DNA of 64,000 bases from Haliclystus octoradiatus. Its lineage: Eukaryota > Cnidaria > Staurozoa > Stauromedusae > Haliclystidae. The stretch is from contig OU744449.1 of the NCBI GenBank assembly GCA_916610825.1, positions 12,469,520 through 12,533,519 on the forward strand. Direction: 5' to 3'. The notes under the pieces were generated by a model, which was not told the DNA's origin, did no database searches, and was given only the letters and a program-made list of their open reading frames with translations. The position numbers and the translations under genes are program-made. This document shows positions 25,701 to 40,700 of this stretch, one piece after another (position 1 is the first letter of the stretch; each line of letters opens with the position of its first letter).

Positions 25701-28700
25701 TGCATTAGCTGACAATTGGAGAATGTCAAAAACAGAATCATTCCCTCTACACATCTTGATCCAATTTCGAAATGTTCAGAAAGTTGCCGGCATTGAAAGA
25801 AGGATCACTTAAATACTTAGCATGTTAACAATGCTTTTTTGTTGCTTTCTCTTCCAGCATATTTGAAAAATCTACTGCCATCTTGTTGTAGCTTTGATAT
25901 GTGTTTGGCACCTCTAACATTGGGCCTCCTGTATTGTTTTCGAACGGTACGTTGCATTAGCTGACAATTGGAGAATGTCAAAAACAGAATCATTCCCTCT
26001 ACACATCTTGATCCAATTTCGAAATGTTCAGAAAGTTGCCGGCATTGAAAGAAGGATCACTTAAATACTTAGCATGTTAACAATGCTTTTTTGTTGCTTT
26101 CTCTTCCAGCATATTTGAAAAATCTACTGCCATCTTGTTGTAGCTTTGATATGTGTTCGGCACCTCTAACATTGGGCCTCCTGTATTGTTTTCGAACGGT
26201 ACGTTGCATTAGCTGACAATTGGAGAATGTCAAAAACAGAATCATTCCCTCTACACATCTTGATCCAATTTCGAAATGTTCAGAAAATTGCCGGCATTGA
26301 AAGAAGGATCACTTAAATACTTAGCATGTTAACAATGCTTTTTTGTTGCTTTCTCTTCCAGCATATTTGAAAAATCTACTGCCATCTCGTTGTAGCTTTG
26401 ATATCCTCTAACATTGGGCCTCCTGTATTGTTTTCGAACGGTACGTTGCATTAGCTGACAATTGGAGAATGTCAAAAACAGAATCATTCCCTCTACACAT
26501 CTTGATCCAATTTCGAAATGTTCAGAAAGTTGCCGGCATTGAAAGAAGGATCACTTAAATACTTAGCATGTTAACAATGCTTTTTTGTTGCTTTCTCTTC
26601 CAGCATATTTGAAAAATCTACTGCCATCTTGTTGTAGCTTTGATATGTGTTCGGCACCTCTAACATTGGGCCTCCTGTATTGTTTTCGAACGGTACGTTG
26701 CATTAGCTGACAATTGGAGAATGTCAAAAACAGAATCATTCCCTCTACACATCTTGATCCAATTTCGAAATGTTCAGAAAATTGCCGGCATTGAAAGAAG
26801 GATCACTTAAATACTTAGCATGTTAACAATGCTTTTTTGTTGCTTTCTCTTCCAGCATATTTGAAAAATCTACTGCCATCTCGTTGTAGCTTTGATATCC
26901 TCTAACATTGGGCCTCCTGTATTGTTTTCGAATGGTACGTTGCATTAGCTGACAATTGGAGAATGTCAAAAACAGAATCATTCCCTCTACACATCTTGAT
27001 CCAATTTCTAAATGTTCAGAAAGTTGCCGGCATTGAAAGAAGGATCACTTAAATACTTAGCATGTTAACAATGCTTTTTTGTTGCTTTCTCTTCCAGCAT
27101 ATTTGAAAAATCTACTGCCATCTTGTTGTAGCTTTGATATGTGTTTGGCACCTCTAACATTGGGCCTCCTGTATTGTTTTCGAACGGTACGTTGCATTAG
27201 CTGACAATTGGAGAATGTCAAAAACAGAATCATTCCCTCTACACATCTTGATCCAATTTCGAAATGTTCAGAAAGTTGCCGGCATTGAAAGAAGGATCAC
27301 TTAAATACTTAGCATGTTAACAATGCTTTTTTGTTGCTTTCTCTTCCAGCATATTTGAAAAATCTACTGCCATCTTGTTGTAGCTTTGATATGTGTTTGG
27401 AACCTCTAACATTGGGCCTCCTGTATTGTTTTCAAACGGTACATTGCATTAGCTGACATGGAGAATGTCAAAAACAGAATCATTCCCTCTACACATCTTG
27501 ATCCAATTTCTAAATGTTCAGAAAATTGCCGGCATTGAAAGAAGGATCACTTAAATACTTAGCATGTTAACAATGCTTTTTTGTTGTTTTCTCTTCCAGC
27601 ATATTTGAAAAATCTACTGCCATCTCGTTGTAGCTTTGATATGTGTTTGGCACCTCTAACATTGGGCCACATATATGCGCAACAATGCGTCTTGCTGTAC
27701 CTGTGCATGTAGTGAACACCACCTCAGTTTGACCCACACTACATGTTGCTTCCTGTTACAAATTGAAGAAACCCGATCAACTGGGAATTATCCAGTGATT
27801 TGACGTATCTCTTTGTGTGGAGAATGCATTCCTTGGACTCCCTTATTATTGGTTCACCTTTAAATAACTTGTTAACACGTTTAATGGTAGGTTTCTTTTC
27901 GGCGTACACCGCCAACAAGTTCTTCATATTTGTAAAATTTGGACTTCCTTTTAGTTGACTTAACATTTCACCTAAAATGCTGAAAATGTACTTGGGTTTT
28001 TAAATAATTTCTTGACACGCCAATTCAAGAAATACTATTTTATATTTTCTTTGTTTGGTAGCTTTTTGCAATTGTATGCTTGCATGAGCTCCATAAGTAT
28101 TCATGTTTGGATTCTTGGTATATAGTCTTTATAAGTTTTAGTACGTATTTGGAACTTTAAGGGAGCTATATTATTCATTATAGATTCAATCAATTTGGAT
28201 CATTTTTAAAAAGGTTATTGACTCTCCTAATTAGTTGCCTTTTTGAAGCATACATCTCCACCTCATCTCTTTTTGAATGCCTAAGTATTTCAAGAGATAT
28301 ACTCTTTCGACAGGTTTGTCATCTAGTTTTACTATCCTATCGATTGGTTCTTGTTTATTTAGTTTTGGCATGGAACCTATTTACCATACAGTTAGTTTTG
28401 TTAATATTTAATGTTAGCTTGTTTGCACACAGCTAGGCATGTCTGCAGGGAAGTCTTGAGGTCATGTTTAAAGGCTTGGGGTATGTGGAACACTCTTTCT
28501 TGATCGAAGTCACAAGGAATCTATTTGTTAATACATTCCTTGATGAAATTCAATTTCATAGCTCCAGAAAGAATGTTCCTTATGTCTGGCAGGAAGGTAG
28601 GGAAGCGGTTTGCAGTGTCTGAGGAGTTTGTGGTGCGGGTTGATCGTGGTTTGGTGGGGGATATGTGACTGTCTTGTAGCTGAGGAAAAAACAGTTCTCT

Positions 28701-31700
28701 TAAAAATAGTATAACCATTTCCATTCCTAAGAACTTGTGCCAGGAGGTTATGAGTAGCTCAGAGATAAGGAATCTCTTAGCAGGTGAGGGGTAGTGTTTG
28801 TTTTGGTTATGGAAGTATCTTCTTCCATAGGCTCAGATTGTGTTCCAGGTGAGATAGAGGGTTAAAACACACAAGGTCTACACATGTAAGCTGTAATGGA
28901 CATATGTGGATCTAGGGTATAATCACTGTGTTTGAGCTGCTGCACCAACATGAATTCCAGTCATGGCACCAGCATTGTCATATGCTTTCACCCCTACTTA
29001 GACTTGTACATATTCCATAGCCCAGAACAGCCTTTATTCTAAGTTTTAGACAGAGCTAAGCCACTCATTTCTGTAGAACAGCATGGAAGCCACTGAATTC
29101 TTCACAAATGTATTTTTGTCTACAAAACGGATCACAATAGACATTTTCTCAACACCAATTAGAAAGAATAATTGTCACTTTTGATTTCTTGTTTTTTCTT
29201 AAAAATGAGCCACTAATTGAAATGAACTGATTCTGAATTGTTTTCGAACGTTACACTGCAATAGCTGACATAAAAAAGCCTACATTGAAAGAGGATCATT
29301 TAAATACTAATTAGCATCATCACAATGCCCTCTAATTATGAGTGAAATATTTGCCATACCATGCAAAAATATTTCAGCAATTGTTGGCCTTTAGCCATGC
29401 TTTGTTTTTTTCCAAATTTTTTTTTTTAATTGAACTGTCCTGGCACTAATCCCTAATATCTTCTATTCACTGAACTTCCAGAATTCTATAGCTCAAGCAG
29501 TGGCAATTGAATGCAAGGGAGGTTTTAAATCATGATCTTGAAAGTTATTTAATGCCTTATGAGCGATGGCTTTAGCTGCTCTGGCTTACCTCCTTATGTT
29601 TCATCACTTGTTTTCACGTTTTTATAAGGTCAAATTCTCGTTTGTTGCAACTATTGTATTGTAAACTCATACTCAGATGAAAATAGTGTTAATTCAGAGT
29701 TATAGAAATGTAATTTTTTTTCCAAATTTAAAAACGTTCTTATTTCTTTTTACGTACTGATTAATTTCTTGTCTGAATTAATAAGTTTTCCTATTTTAAA
29801 TATATATTTAATCTAATATCTAATATCTATGTGATATCTTAGTGCTCTATTCTTTCTATTCTGATGTAGGTATACTCGCTCTTTGCATTCTTTGGGAACT
29901 TGGATATGGTTCCATTTTCTATTGAAAAATACAAGTGCTCCCTCATGTAGCTGTTAGCACAACCATTGTTTTGTCAAGGTTCTTGTTGTAACAGACTTTA
30001 ACTGCATACAAAATGGCATAAAGGCTGCAGTCAAGGCAGTTCTGTTGGTCAACATCTGGAGTTACGACTTCAATCGGATGATCCCAGTGTTGATCTATTT
30101 GTTGTAAGAATCTTTTTTGCATTTTTGTCAAATTTGACATACAGCTGGATCAAGCTATCCAAAAAGTATATTGTTCTACCAACAAATGTGACCCAATGAT
30201 TTCGCCCGTTGAAGATAGGCTGAACAGCTTCGCCAGGTCAGGCCTGCTGCTCGGCACACACTGACATATCCATGAATTGAACCTCTCGAATGTGAACCAC
30301 TTCTCTTTACGGGCATTTTCTGATTGGAAACTGAATGAAGAGAATCTAAATTAAACCAAACTTACATCAACCTGACAGTGTTTTGATTTTGAGAAATTCT
30401 TACGAATGAAATGTCCGTGGGTATTTTCATTTTGAACCGCTTTCTTCATCTTCACTAACTTCGCTGTCACTTCTGATAACTAAACTGTCCCGCTTTCGTT
30501 TATGTCGCTTTGAACAACCAAATTTATTTATTTATTTATTTATTTAGACCGAATAAAATAAAAAATAAAATTATTCAACGGTATAATTTATATTTCTATA
30601 CCTGTGATTGATTTATAGTTTAAAATTATATGGAGGGTGATTCTAATTGATATAAAATGATATAAGAGCTAATTTTCAGGTTTCTATTTGTTGTGAATTA
30701 AAAAGTTTGGCTCCTTAGTAATAAAATCCATTTCTTCCTACTCGGTTTTTATTTTGGGTAAAGCAACACTGTAGCCATTATTACGAGTGTTTTTGTTGTG
30801 TAAAAGAGGAGCAAAATGGTCCACAAATGCCTTGTAGATATTGCCTACCAATACATTTTCCACTAGCTTGTAAACTCTTTTTTCTATGGATGTAATAGGG
30901 TCTGACAGTATTTTGGTATCTTTGTGATTGATGATGTCGATTGCACGAAAGTGAAGGGATTTGAATTTGTTTCGTTGGGTGATATTTAGATTTAGATGAG
31001 TGGTACAACAATATGTGAGTAGTGGCAAAGCCATTGTGATATACACTGTTTTGGCAGAATTTCCAATTAGATAGACTCGTAATTTTGCAAGCAGTCACAA
31101 TCGGCCAGAGGCTTTCTTGTACTTTTATCAAAATAATTTTTACATATCTCCTAATGTCATGTAAGAGTAGAGTTGTTGCCTCCTCAGTTGACATTTTCTT
31201 TCTAAAACCAAACTGAAATTTTGATAATAATTTATTGTAGGTAATAGATTGGCCATGTATTATCTTTTCAGCCATATCTTTTCATCTTTTTATCTTTTCT
31301 TTGGATATTGCTGGTAATATAGATATTGGCCTATAATTGTCCAAATATAATTTTGATCCAGACTTATAAATTGGAACAATTCTGGCAGACGTCCATTCAT
31401 GCAGGAATACCCCTGATGCTATTGATGTGTTGTTGACAAGGGCTGTAATCGACTGAATAAAACTCAAAATACAACATCGTATAATGATGAATATGCTGTA
31501 ATAAACTGAACTTAAATACTAGCAAGAAATTGTAAGAAACGATAATTATATCAATATACAATGTCCTACAGACTGCTCATTGCAAACGTCTGATCAGGAG
31601 TGCGTAATTACACGTGCTCTCTCAATGCGAGGCTAAATCATAAATTTGGAAACACACTCCTTCGAGATTCTTAAATCTATAAATAAACTCAAATCGATTA

Positions 31701-34700
31701 TAACTTATAAACTGCAATAAAACAAAACAAAATTGATACATGATAATCAGCGAGCCAAACTGGTGCACGTCGTTCACAAGAAGGCCGTACCAATGGCTCG
31801 TCATCATTGCTACAATTATCTTCCTCACTTGATGCTTTAACAGCTGTATACTCTTGATCACTACTATTGTTTGTAAAATCTTCAATATCGTCAAGATTTT
31901 CACTGCGATGTCTCAAATGGGATATATGACGAATGGATATAAAGTTTTGGATAACAACCTTAACCTTGTGGGCAGAAATTTGTAAAAATGACTTTACCTT
32001 GCAGCCATTTTTGAGAACACCGAACAAATTGATCAGGCTTACCCATACTTTATCACTTGTATGAAGAGTAGGTGTAAAATCATCAACAGTAACCTTCGGT
32101 TTGATAATTCTAAGACGAGCGTTCTATGAATCCAAATGTCCTACAGGTGGAACAATACGTTCAGTAGTAGGTAAATGATTATAAAGATAGACAGCATCAT
32201 CAACAGAGATATCATTTCATGTCGCTACCACTTTTACGGTTCTGTGGCTGCGTTCAAGAATGCCATTTCTGCTGGCCTTATAAGCTGCATGAGGGCTAAG
32301 AGTAATTTTCCATGTAACACAAAGAGCTTCTACGCCACGCGACTGAAACGTATTAAAGTTATCCAAAATAATTTCATTTGCGGGCCACGTTCAGTAAAAA
32401 TATCTTGCAATGCTGTAATAATTTGAGTTCCACTTTTGTTCGAAATCCTCCTCCATATAGCGAATCGGGACAGCCCACAATCAATAAGTGTAAGATAAAT
32501 ATTACCTTTATACTTAGCCACATCAATAGCCAACCTCTTCCAATTTTTAATTACAGATAAGTGACCTTTTTCCCACACAACAGGTGACGGGTCAACAGAT
32601 TGACAAATATTACACAAAGAAATAATATTACTCAAGTCTTGTGCTTTAAAATTAATCTTTAATTTGCTTACAACGTAAGAAGACTGTGCAAAACTTAGAA
32701 CTCATGTGTCATTTTTAAATGTTCTAAATTACATTCATCGTTACTTAAACAGCTCCAGTTGAACAAAAATCACTGTTATCCAGTTCCAAAGTGACATCAT
32801 CAGAAGTAACAGTCCAAGAAGAGTCAACACGAGTTAAAATGTCAGCTAAATTTTCACAGAACGGTACATATTTGACACTGAGTAACAGTCCATATTCCTC
32901 TTGTAAATCACTAATTAGCTGCAATCAACGACGTATTAACATTTCATAGCTTGCCTTAGTATGCACACAACGTTTAGATGAAATTGTATCAGTTAGCCAT
33001 TTACAAACAACCATTTAATCAGTTGAAATTTCAATGTTCTTTGCTTCCCATAATAGCACCTTATTTAAGCCACAGCATCTAATTCCGCCATATTAATATG
33101 TAAATTGTCACTCCTAAGCCATGAACCATCCTCTATAAAAGCACCATCATTTTTGATACAAATACCAATGGCTAAGGAACTCGCATCACACCACTTGTCA
33201 ATAACGTTATCAAGGGACAGAACTTTTTTGAGGATTGTTGTCATAATTATGGGTGCAGAACAGAGACCAAAGTCTAACCGCGTAAGACATCATTTTTATC
33301 ATTGTACACAATAGTTTGGTCGTCCTACCGAAAGCACCCGTACCACTCCTATATTTCTAGTTAAGTGGCTTTTTTGCTGAGAGCAATGATTCTAAACCCT
33401 CTTTGTTGATCCCAGCCGTGACACTGCAGATCAATTTCAACAGATTCATGCCAGATAAGTCTTGGATTTTCAATGCGCAACGATGCGCCGCAGCTACTTA
33501 CGATGAAATTCCATATAGACCATTCCATCCGCCATCTTCAGATGGTAGTCATTTGTTTCAGATAAAGTCAAGGCTGAGTTGAACTTCGAGGGATTTGAAT
33601 CACAGTCGATCAGATATGATCCAATCTGAAGTTCGGTTGCTCTGTCATCTGAGCTAATCCTCCTTAAACTTAGTAGCTAACACGCTACAACACTGTTGTA
33701 ATACCTTTTTCAACTTTCCTGCGAAAATGTGGGTCACAATAGCACGGCGGTCTGTGATTTATTGTGGCTTCAAATAGCGCAGGCAGAGAACAATAGGACA
33801 CTCTATCCAGTCTTTATTTTGAGATCAATGGAAAAATCAGCCAGTACTAGAAGAGAAGCATTTGCTGCTTGAATCTTTTTGATCATACATTATCGTGGAG
33901 TTCTATCATCGGATATTTCTTATAAAGTTCTTAAACCTAGATTAGAAAGATTTGCATGATTTTTTAAACGTCTTATTTTGCCATAGGAGATCATCAATTG
34001 TCAAATAGCGGCGATCATCCTGTTGATTCCCTTGTAGAAAATCTTTATCCATTATATCAAAATCCTCTGCACCATTCCGTAACCAATCCATCAGCAAATC
34101 AATATGTAGTATATTGTGAACATTCACATTGCCTCCTCCATGGCCTATTTGATCATCATTGTCCATCAGGTCAATAGCAGCATATCTTTCATGCCTCTGC
34201 AGGTGTAGTACTGCTCGATATTGCCCAGCATTTTGGCTGAAATTTTCTCAACAGCACTTCGTAGCTATCATAACATCTATATCATAGCGCACATTGTTGA
34301 AAACACAGTCTCCAATTTGAATGTATTGTACATTAACACTTCTTCGTTTCTGATTCACTCTGAAAATGATAGAAACCTGAAAATGATATGAATATTTCTT
34401 ATATTGGAGTTTAAAGAACCATGAAACAGTTTAATTAAATCTTACTTTTTGAAAAAATACAAATTTCTTTTCTTGCATACAATCAATGTAAACTTCCAGG
34501 AGTAGAAGATGGGTTGTTTTCTTCGCTATTCCTTTTATAGAAGACGGATTTGAAGACCTTGTTGCTTTCTTCAGAATTGGCTGTGTAGTGCATGTCTTTC
34601 AACTTTATAAAATGCAAGAATCATTTTTACTTGACAACCACGCTGCTGAGCGTTGCCGTTTACATGAGCGTGATAACTTGAAGAGGAAATGTTTCTTAAC

Positions 34701-37700
34701 TATCTAATCTCCTTTGAGTGTGCAATTTTCACAAGAAATTATCTACAAGCATTATGCTACTAGCAATTGAATGAAGTATTTGATATAACAGAGTGTGAAC
34801 ATCCAACTCCAACTCAGACGCTCCTCACCAACATAAACTTTGTTCGAGCAAAAAGTCCATATGACATTATGGAACGATTGATTGATATTTTGAGTGCCAC
34901 CATGTAAACATTTTTGAAGCTGCTCTACATTTATAAGAGCTGGTAAGACTGGCTCCACAGCTGTCATGACAAATGCTGGCATAGTAAGTACTGAGTTTTT
35001 TTTCCTGTTTTTACTAGGCACATGAATCTCCACATTTGGTATGCTTACCAGCAGTAATGGTATATTGCCCAGATTGCATCCTGCATTGCCTTTACACCAG
35101 AATTGCAATGTTTTTGAATGGCAGCACCATAGCGTAACTGTATACTGTGTATAAGCTTTTTGGGTCAGCTTTCCTTTGCCCCCAATCCTTGTTGTTTGTT
35201 CTCCTTTAGATATGGTGAAGCTCTGCTTGGTTTTCTTCCGAGTACATCAAAAATAAGCTTGAATTCGCTACTTGTTGCTGTCTTGAACATCATCAAATCC
35301 AGTAATTAATTCATCTAAAGTATATCAGCATTCCAATACAGCACATAAAAAAACAGAAAAACAAGAATATATATTGCCAAGAAGCTAATCTTCATCTTCA
35401 AATAAGTGGTGAAAGTTATGATAGCTTTTCAAAAACGCTGTCTTATTTTTGCAGTTTATAACTAGCATTTTTGACAAAACCAGCAGCGATATCCAACGAA
35501 AAAACATTTCCACCGCTATTCCAATGATATGATCAGTCAATAAAATAAATTAATACGTTGATAGTGTTTCGTTAAACTTTAGAAAGGTGGTCCAAATGAG
35601 AGATCAAGTTGCAGAATCAGCCTGTTTCTTCAACTAACCACGCAAAGAAGGAGAATCGCTTACAGGGACTACCTTGCTTTGACGCAGCCTCCGCAAAGAG
35701 TGCAAAGGGCCTATGCCTCTTCATTAGTTATTTCAAATCCTGCATTGTAGCATTCAGTAATTAAATTGTGATAATCATTCTCTTTGTATAGATCTAATAT
35801 TAGTTCTAGTTTTGCAACTGCTTAATTTGTTGTAAAATGGTTGCAGCTTATCGTCTGTGGTTAATGGTGTTTCTACAATATTTGTTTTGTTGATTTTTAT
35901 CATTGGCATAATAAACATTGAACAATGTCCCTGCTTATCGATAGCATTACTACCTAAATCCCCAACCAACTTGTCTAAATTTGATTTCATCTTTGTACTC
36001 AATGTTAAATTTATGTTGAGTACTTGGCATCCTTCACGAAGGTAGATAAAATCCAGCTGCATTTCATTTTCTCATGGTGATTGAGGTGTAATTTGTAATA
36101 CAACAACTTTTGCGTTACTTGTTTTATCTGATGATGCAACACAGATGATCGATTTATCACTTTACAGACACCCTGTATCAATTAATCCTTTCAAAACCAT
36201 TCCATTGACAAGAGTGTTGCAAGTTAGCAGCTCTTTCAAGGTTTTGATACGACTAAGAATAGTCCACAAATTGAGTTACCACCTCTATGTTTTACTAATA
36301 CATATATTTATGGAGTGGGATTTACTCTAAACATAAGAAATATTTATATTTGTTGTTTGTTATCATGTTTTTAATTGTAAAATGTTTGTGAAATGAAATG
36401 GTTTTTAACGTATGATGTATAAATTGTCATTGGTAGTTAACAACATTTTGCTTGTTATTATTTATTCAGACTGCCTTTGGTTGGGATACATCTGGTGCAT
36501 CTAACTTGGAAGAATTGAAGATTATTTTGGAAAGTAAAGTTATGATCAGGTAAGATTATTTATCAAGAAGTACGCATGGGCAACAACCAAACACAGGTCA
36601 GAAGAGAATCGCAATATTTTGCTTTTTCCAATCAATGGTGACCAAAGCTACATACTTAGGCTACTTTGTGAGGATGTTTGAATCACTTAATGGTTAGGGC
36701 TTTGGATCTTTGTTCGCAAAAAAAATTAGATTAAATCGCAAACATGATCAGTTCATGACTAACTTTATGCTTTCCTTTTGTCTATAGAAGAATGAAACAA
36801 GATGTTGTGGCACAATTACCTGAGAAAAGCCGCCAATTGGTTTGTAATAATCTTTGGGAGACTTCTAGGGAGGCGTTTTAATCAGATGGCAGTGCTTTAG
36901 TCGCTTCCTGAGAGTCTCAAACTTTTTTAATCTATCACAGTAAATATGAATACAAACACAAAGGAAATGTGTGAACCCTTTTCTGAAATAAAATGATAAA
37001 TAGGAAGTGATGAGTGGGACTCTATTATTTCGCAGTTTCAATTTGGTTTAAAGTCAATGTTCTTACTTCAGTAAACAATGATTAATTTAGCCTTCATTAA
37101 ATAGCAAATTCATTTTTTCGTCTTATTACTTTTGAAATAATAATTCTTAAATTGTTCAACTCCAATTTCTACTCTGTTTTCATGCACATTTATTTGACCA
37201 ATCTCATTGCAGTACTCCTTAATTGGGATGTTTTAGAAATCATTTCATCACCATGAACTCTTTTCATGAGAACTATTCAAAGTCGATTATGAAGGGTTCA
37301 TGAATATTGTTTGTTTATATATAATATTTCTTCAAAATGACCTCTCCTGTAATTCTTTGTACTCTCTGTGTCTTCTAAATGCATTCTATGACCTCTTACT
37401 GTGTTTGTGTTCATCTTTTGTAGGTCACATTGGATCCCTCACTGATCAATGTACGCAAATTGGAAATCGATGCAACAAGAGTTTGTAATGCATCAAAAGT
37501 AGGTACAATGACGTAATATCTGTAATTTTCAGTCAATTCCATTCATTTATTCAATTGTGCACACTTTAGAAATTGTTCAGCAACAAGTAGTTGGCAACAA
37601 AATATATTTCAGAAAATCAGATTGCTAAAACCAGGCTGACGCATTAAAACAGTACTCTCATTTCCTTGCAACCTAATTCATGCATAAGCATTTATCAGAC

Positions 37701-40700
37701 TATTTATACCCTTGAGAAACTCTAGTTAGTACCTTTTCCCCATTGCAATCCAGTTATCTGTAGCAATCAATTAAATGTAGACATCTATGATTTCAGACTA
37801 TTTATGAAATTTGAATTCTAATGTCGCTAACTGCCTTACAACAGTAAATACACTACATTAGCAAGCTAAGATTTTAAATAGGTCGCACAATACGACTTAT
37901 TTCAGACTTATGTTTTGAAATTCTAAGAAATAACTAAATTTGAAACAGAAACCTAAAAATTTAAACTTTGCTGTACGTATGTATGTATGTACCTTTATTT
38001 AAACAGTGTAAAACTCTTTCAGCGAAAATGCATGATCCATATTACTGCTATCAATAGGGGCCCCAAAGTGTAGAGCAAATGTGTATCAAACAGCTATAAG
38101 GTTTGCAATATGGAATTCATATCCAAGTGACGTTTTTGAAATAATTATTTATCTTTACAGAGGGACAAGCATGGTGCTCTGTTACAATATTTCAATTCAA
38201 CAAGCTCAGCAAAAATGAAAGCTGTTTGGTAAATATGTTACTTATAAGTCCGTTCTTAGAAATGCTGTATAGTTAACAAGAGACATCATACAAGAAGATT
38301 TCCACAAATGAAAAATGATGCTGTTCAGACAATTTTTAAAGATTTTTCAGAATAAGCAAGAGGGACATCACTTCTCAAAAGTTAAAATGGCTTTTGATGT
38401 CATACGGTAACACCAAGCTCAGGCGCTCTATTATTTATGTTGCAATCATGTCCAATGCAAGTAGCACACAAATGTGGTTGTAAATATTCTATTGACAGTT
38501 CAGGAGTTCATGAACAGTTCATGAACGTTTCATGGCCCCAAATTTTCATGAACTGTTTATGACCTGTTCATGAACTACTGAACTGTTTTTCACAGGGGAT
38601 ATGCTGAACGTCACCACTCATGCAATAAACTCATCTGTAACCCATAAAACATGATGTCAACTTATTTTTATCTCTTTACTTACTTTTAGTGTTTATCTCA
38701 AAGATCTTCTTGAGTCTGGAACAAAATTCATCGTATTTGCTCATCACAGAGTTATGTTGGATTCTATAACAGATGTTTTATGTAAACGTGTAAGTTATTT
38801 ATATATTCTATGTTTAAATTACGTTTGCAAGGTTGGCAATAAACGATACTCAACAAAAGTTATTGTATGAAATTAAAATCTGACACAAGATAATTATTAC
38901 ATGCCTTTGAAATTGTACAATTTGTACCTTATCAAAACATATCAAGAGAGTGGCACAATTAAATGTCATAGTTACGGCCATCATAATAACATTGTAACTC
39001 TGTTAGTCATTGTGTCATGTGCAATTCAGGGTAGCACAGATGCTCAAGCCTCATGGGATATCAGCTGATTAAGATTCTGAAATCGGTTTTGAAAATGCTT
39101 TTACAAAGAAGTAACATTGTTTTGTTCAAAATCCATAATAGAATTGATATATGATAAACCAAACAACAAACCGTAATACAGTAAGTTCAATAATAAACTC
39201 ATCCACGTTGTGCTATATATTGCGGTTTGTTTTGTTTCAGAAAACAAATTATATAAGAATCGATGGTGGTACATCATCGGTACTTCGACAAGAAGCTGTT
39301 AAGAAGTTCCAAACCGATGACACTTGTACAGTTGCTGTTCTTTCAATCCTTGCTGCTGGCGTTGGTGAGAACACATTGATTTCTTCTCTTTGTGTCGGCT
39401 TGTTAATTGGATAAACAGTGTTGAATTAAAGTTCTTGATAATTTGGATGTTTTACAATGACCATCCTAGTGATGAAAAAGGGGCTGCAACTCAGTTGCAA
39501 TTCACCCTTTATATATTATGTTTGAACTTTTAGATATTATGCAATTGGCGCACAGTTTACAATGAGCTATTGAAATTTGGCACACGAGAGGGCAATTAAG
39601 AGGATGCAAGAATGCACTGGAAAGTCACGAGCCGCCACAGTGATTTTCGCCTTTGAGGTTTCTGCTGAAATGACTTGAGTGCGCCAAATGTCAACAGCTG
39701 ATAGGGAACTGTGTGCCAATTGCTTTGCATTATAACTAACACAACTTTTACAAGCATTTGCATGACCTTTTTGCCCATAAAACGTTTTGAAAACTACTCA
39801 TCAAGTTGGAAATTTTCATTTGTGATGTCATGTTCGAATTGTAAGATCGATTATGTTTTCTAACCTAGTTTTGCTATAATGATTTGGCGTCATAACTCTA
39901 AACCAATTAGATTGATCAAGTCAATTTCGCTATAATACAATATCTAATAGCAAAAAATAGTGCTCAATGTCAACATTTGACAGAGCTATTAATATAATAG
40001 AAGAAGTCAAAAGACTACACATTCATAATTCTAAATAATAGTTACATGCTTGACACCATCATCAGACAAATAAACTAATAAATAATCTATTTGGTCATTC
40101 ATTAGTATTATTAAGTTATTTATTTTAGTTATGATGTTTTGTTTGTTTAGTTGATGACCCTTGAATAAATCTCAATTCAAAAATCATAAAGATATTTACA
40201 AATATTTACAAATTAGTTAAGTTTCACCTCCCGAAGAATGAATGTGTGAAACTTTTATTTTGTGCAGGATTCTATTTGACTCACAATTGCTTTTTACTTT
40301 ATATGAAGCCCACCCTTTTTAATCTATCATGGGTCATTCTTGTATATACAACAACTAAATTGAACTACTACCCCCTGTGGAGTCAGTTGATGGACAGTCA
40401 GTTCATGAATTCAATCATGTATTCACAGAGGTACTCATGTCCTATTTCTTATCCTTTATTTTTATTAGGTGTGACACTAACTGCTGCTACAACGGTGATA
40501 TTCGCAGAGCTATATTGGAACCCAGGGGTAGGAATACACACACCCTTAATCAGGATATATTTGAACTCTCGTACAAAATTAATAAACATGTAATCAGCAT
40601 CTAAAATATCAACATATTACAATGACACCCATTACAAGGCTGCTAATAGTGCAGTCGACTCAAACCTTTCTATAGAAACGATGCCACAGAAAGCTTATAA

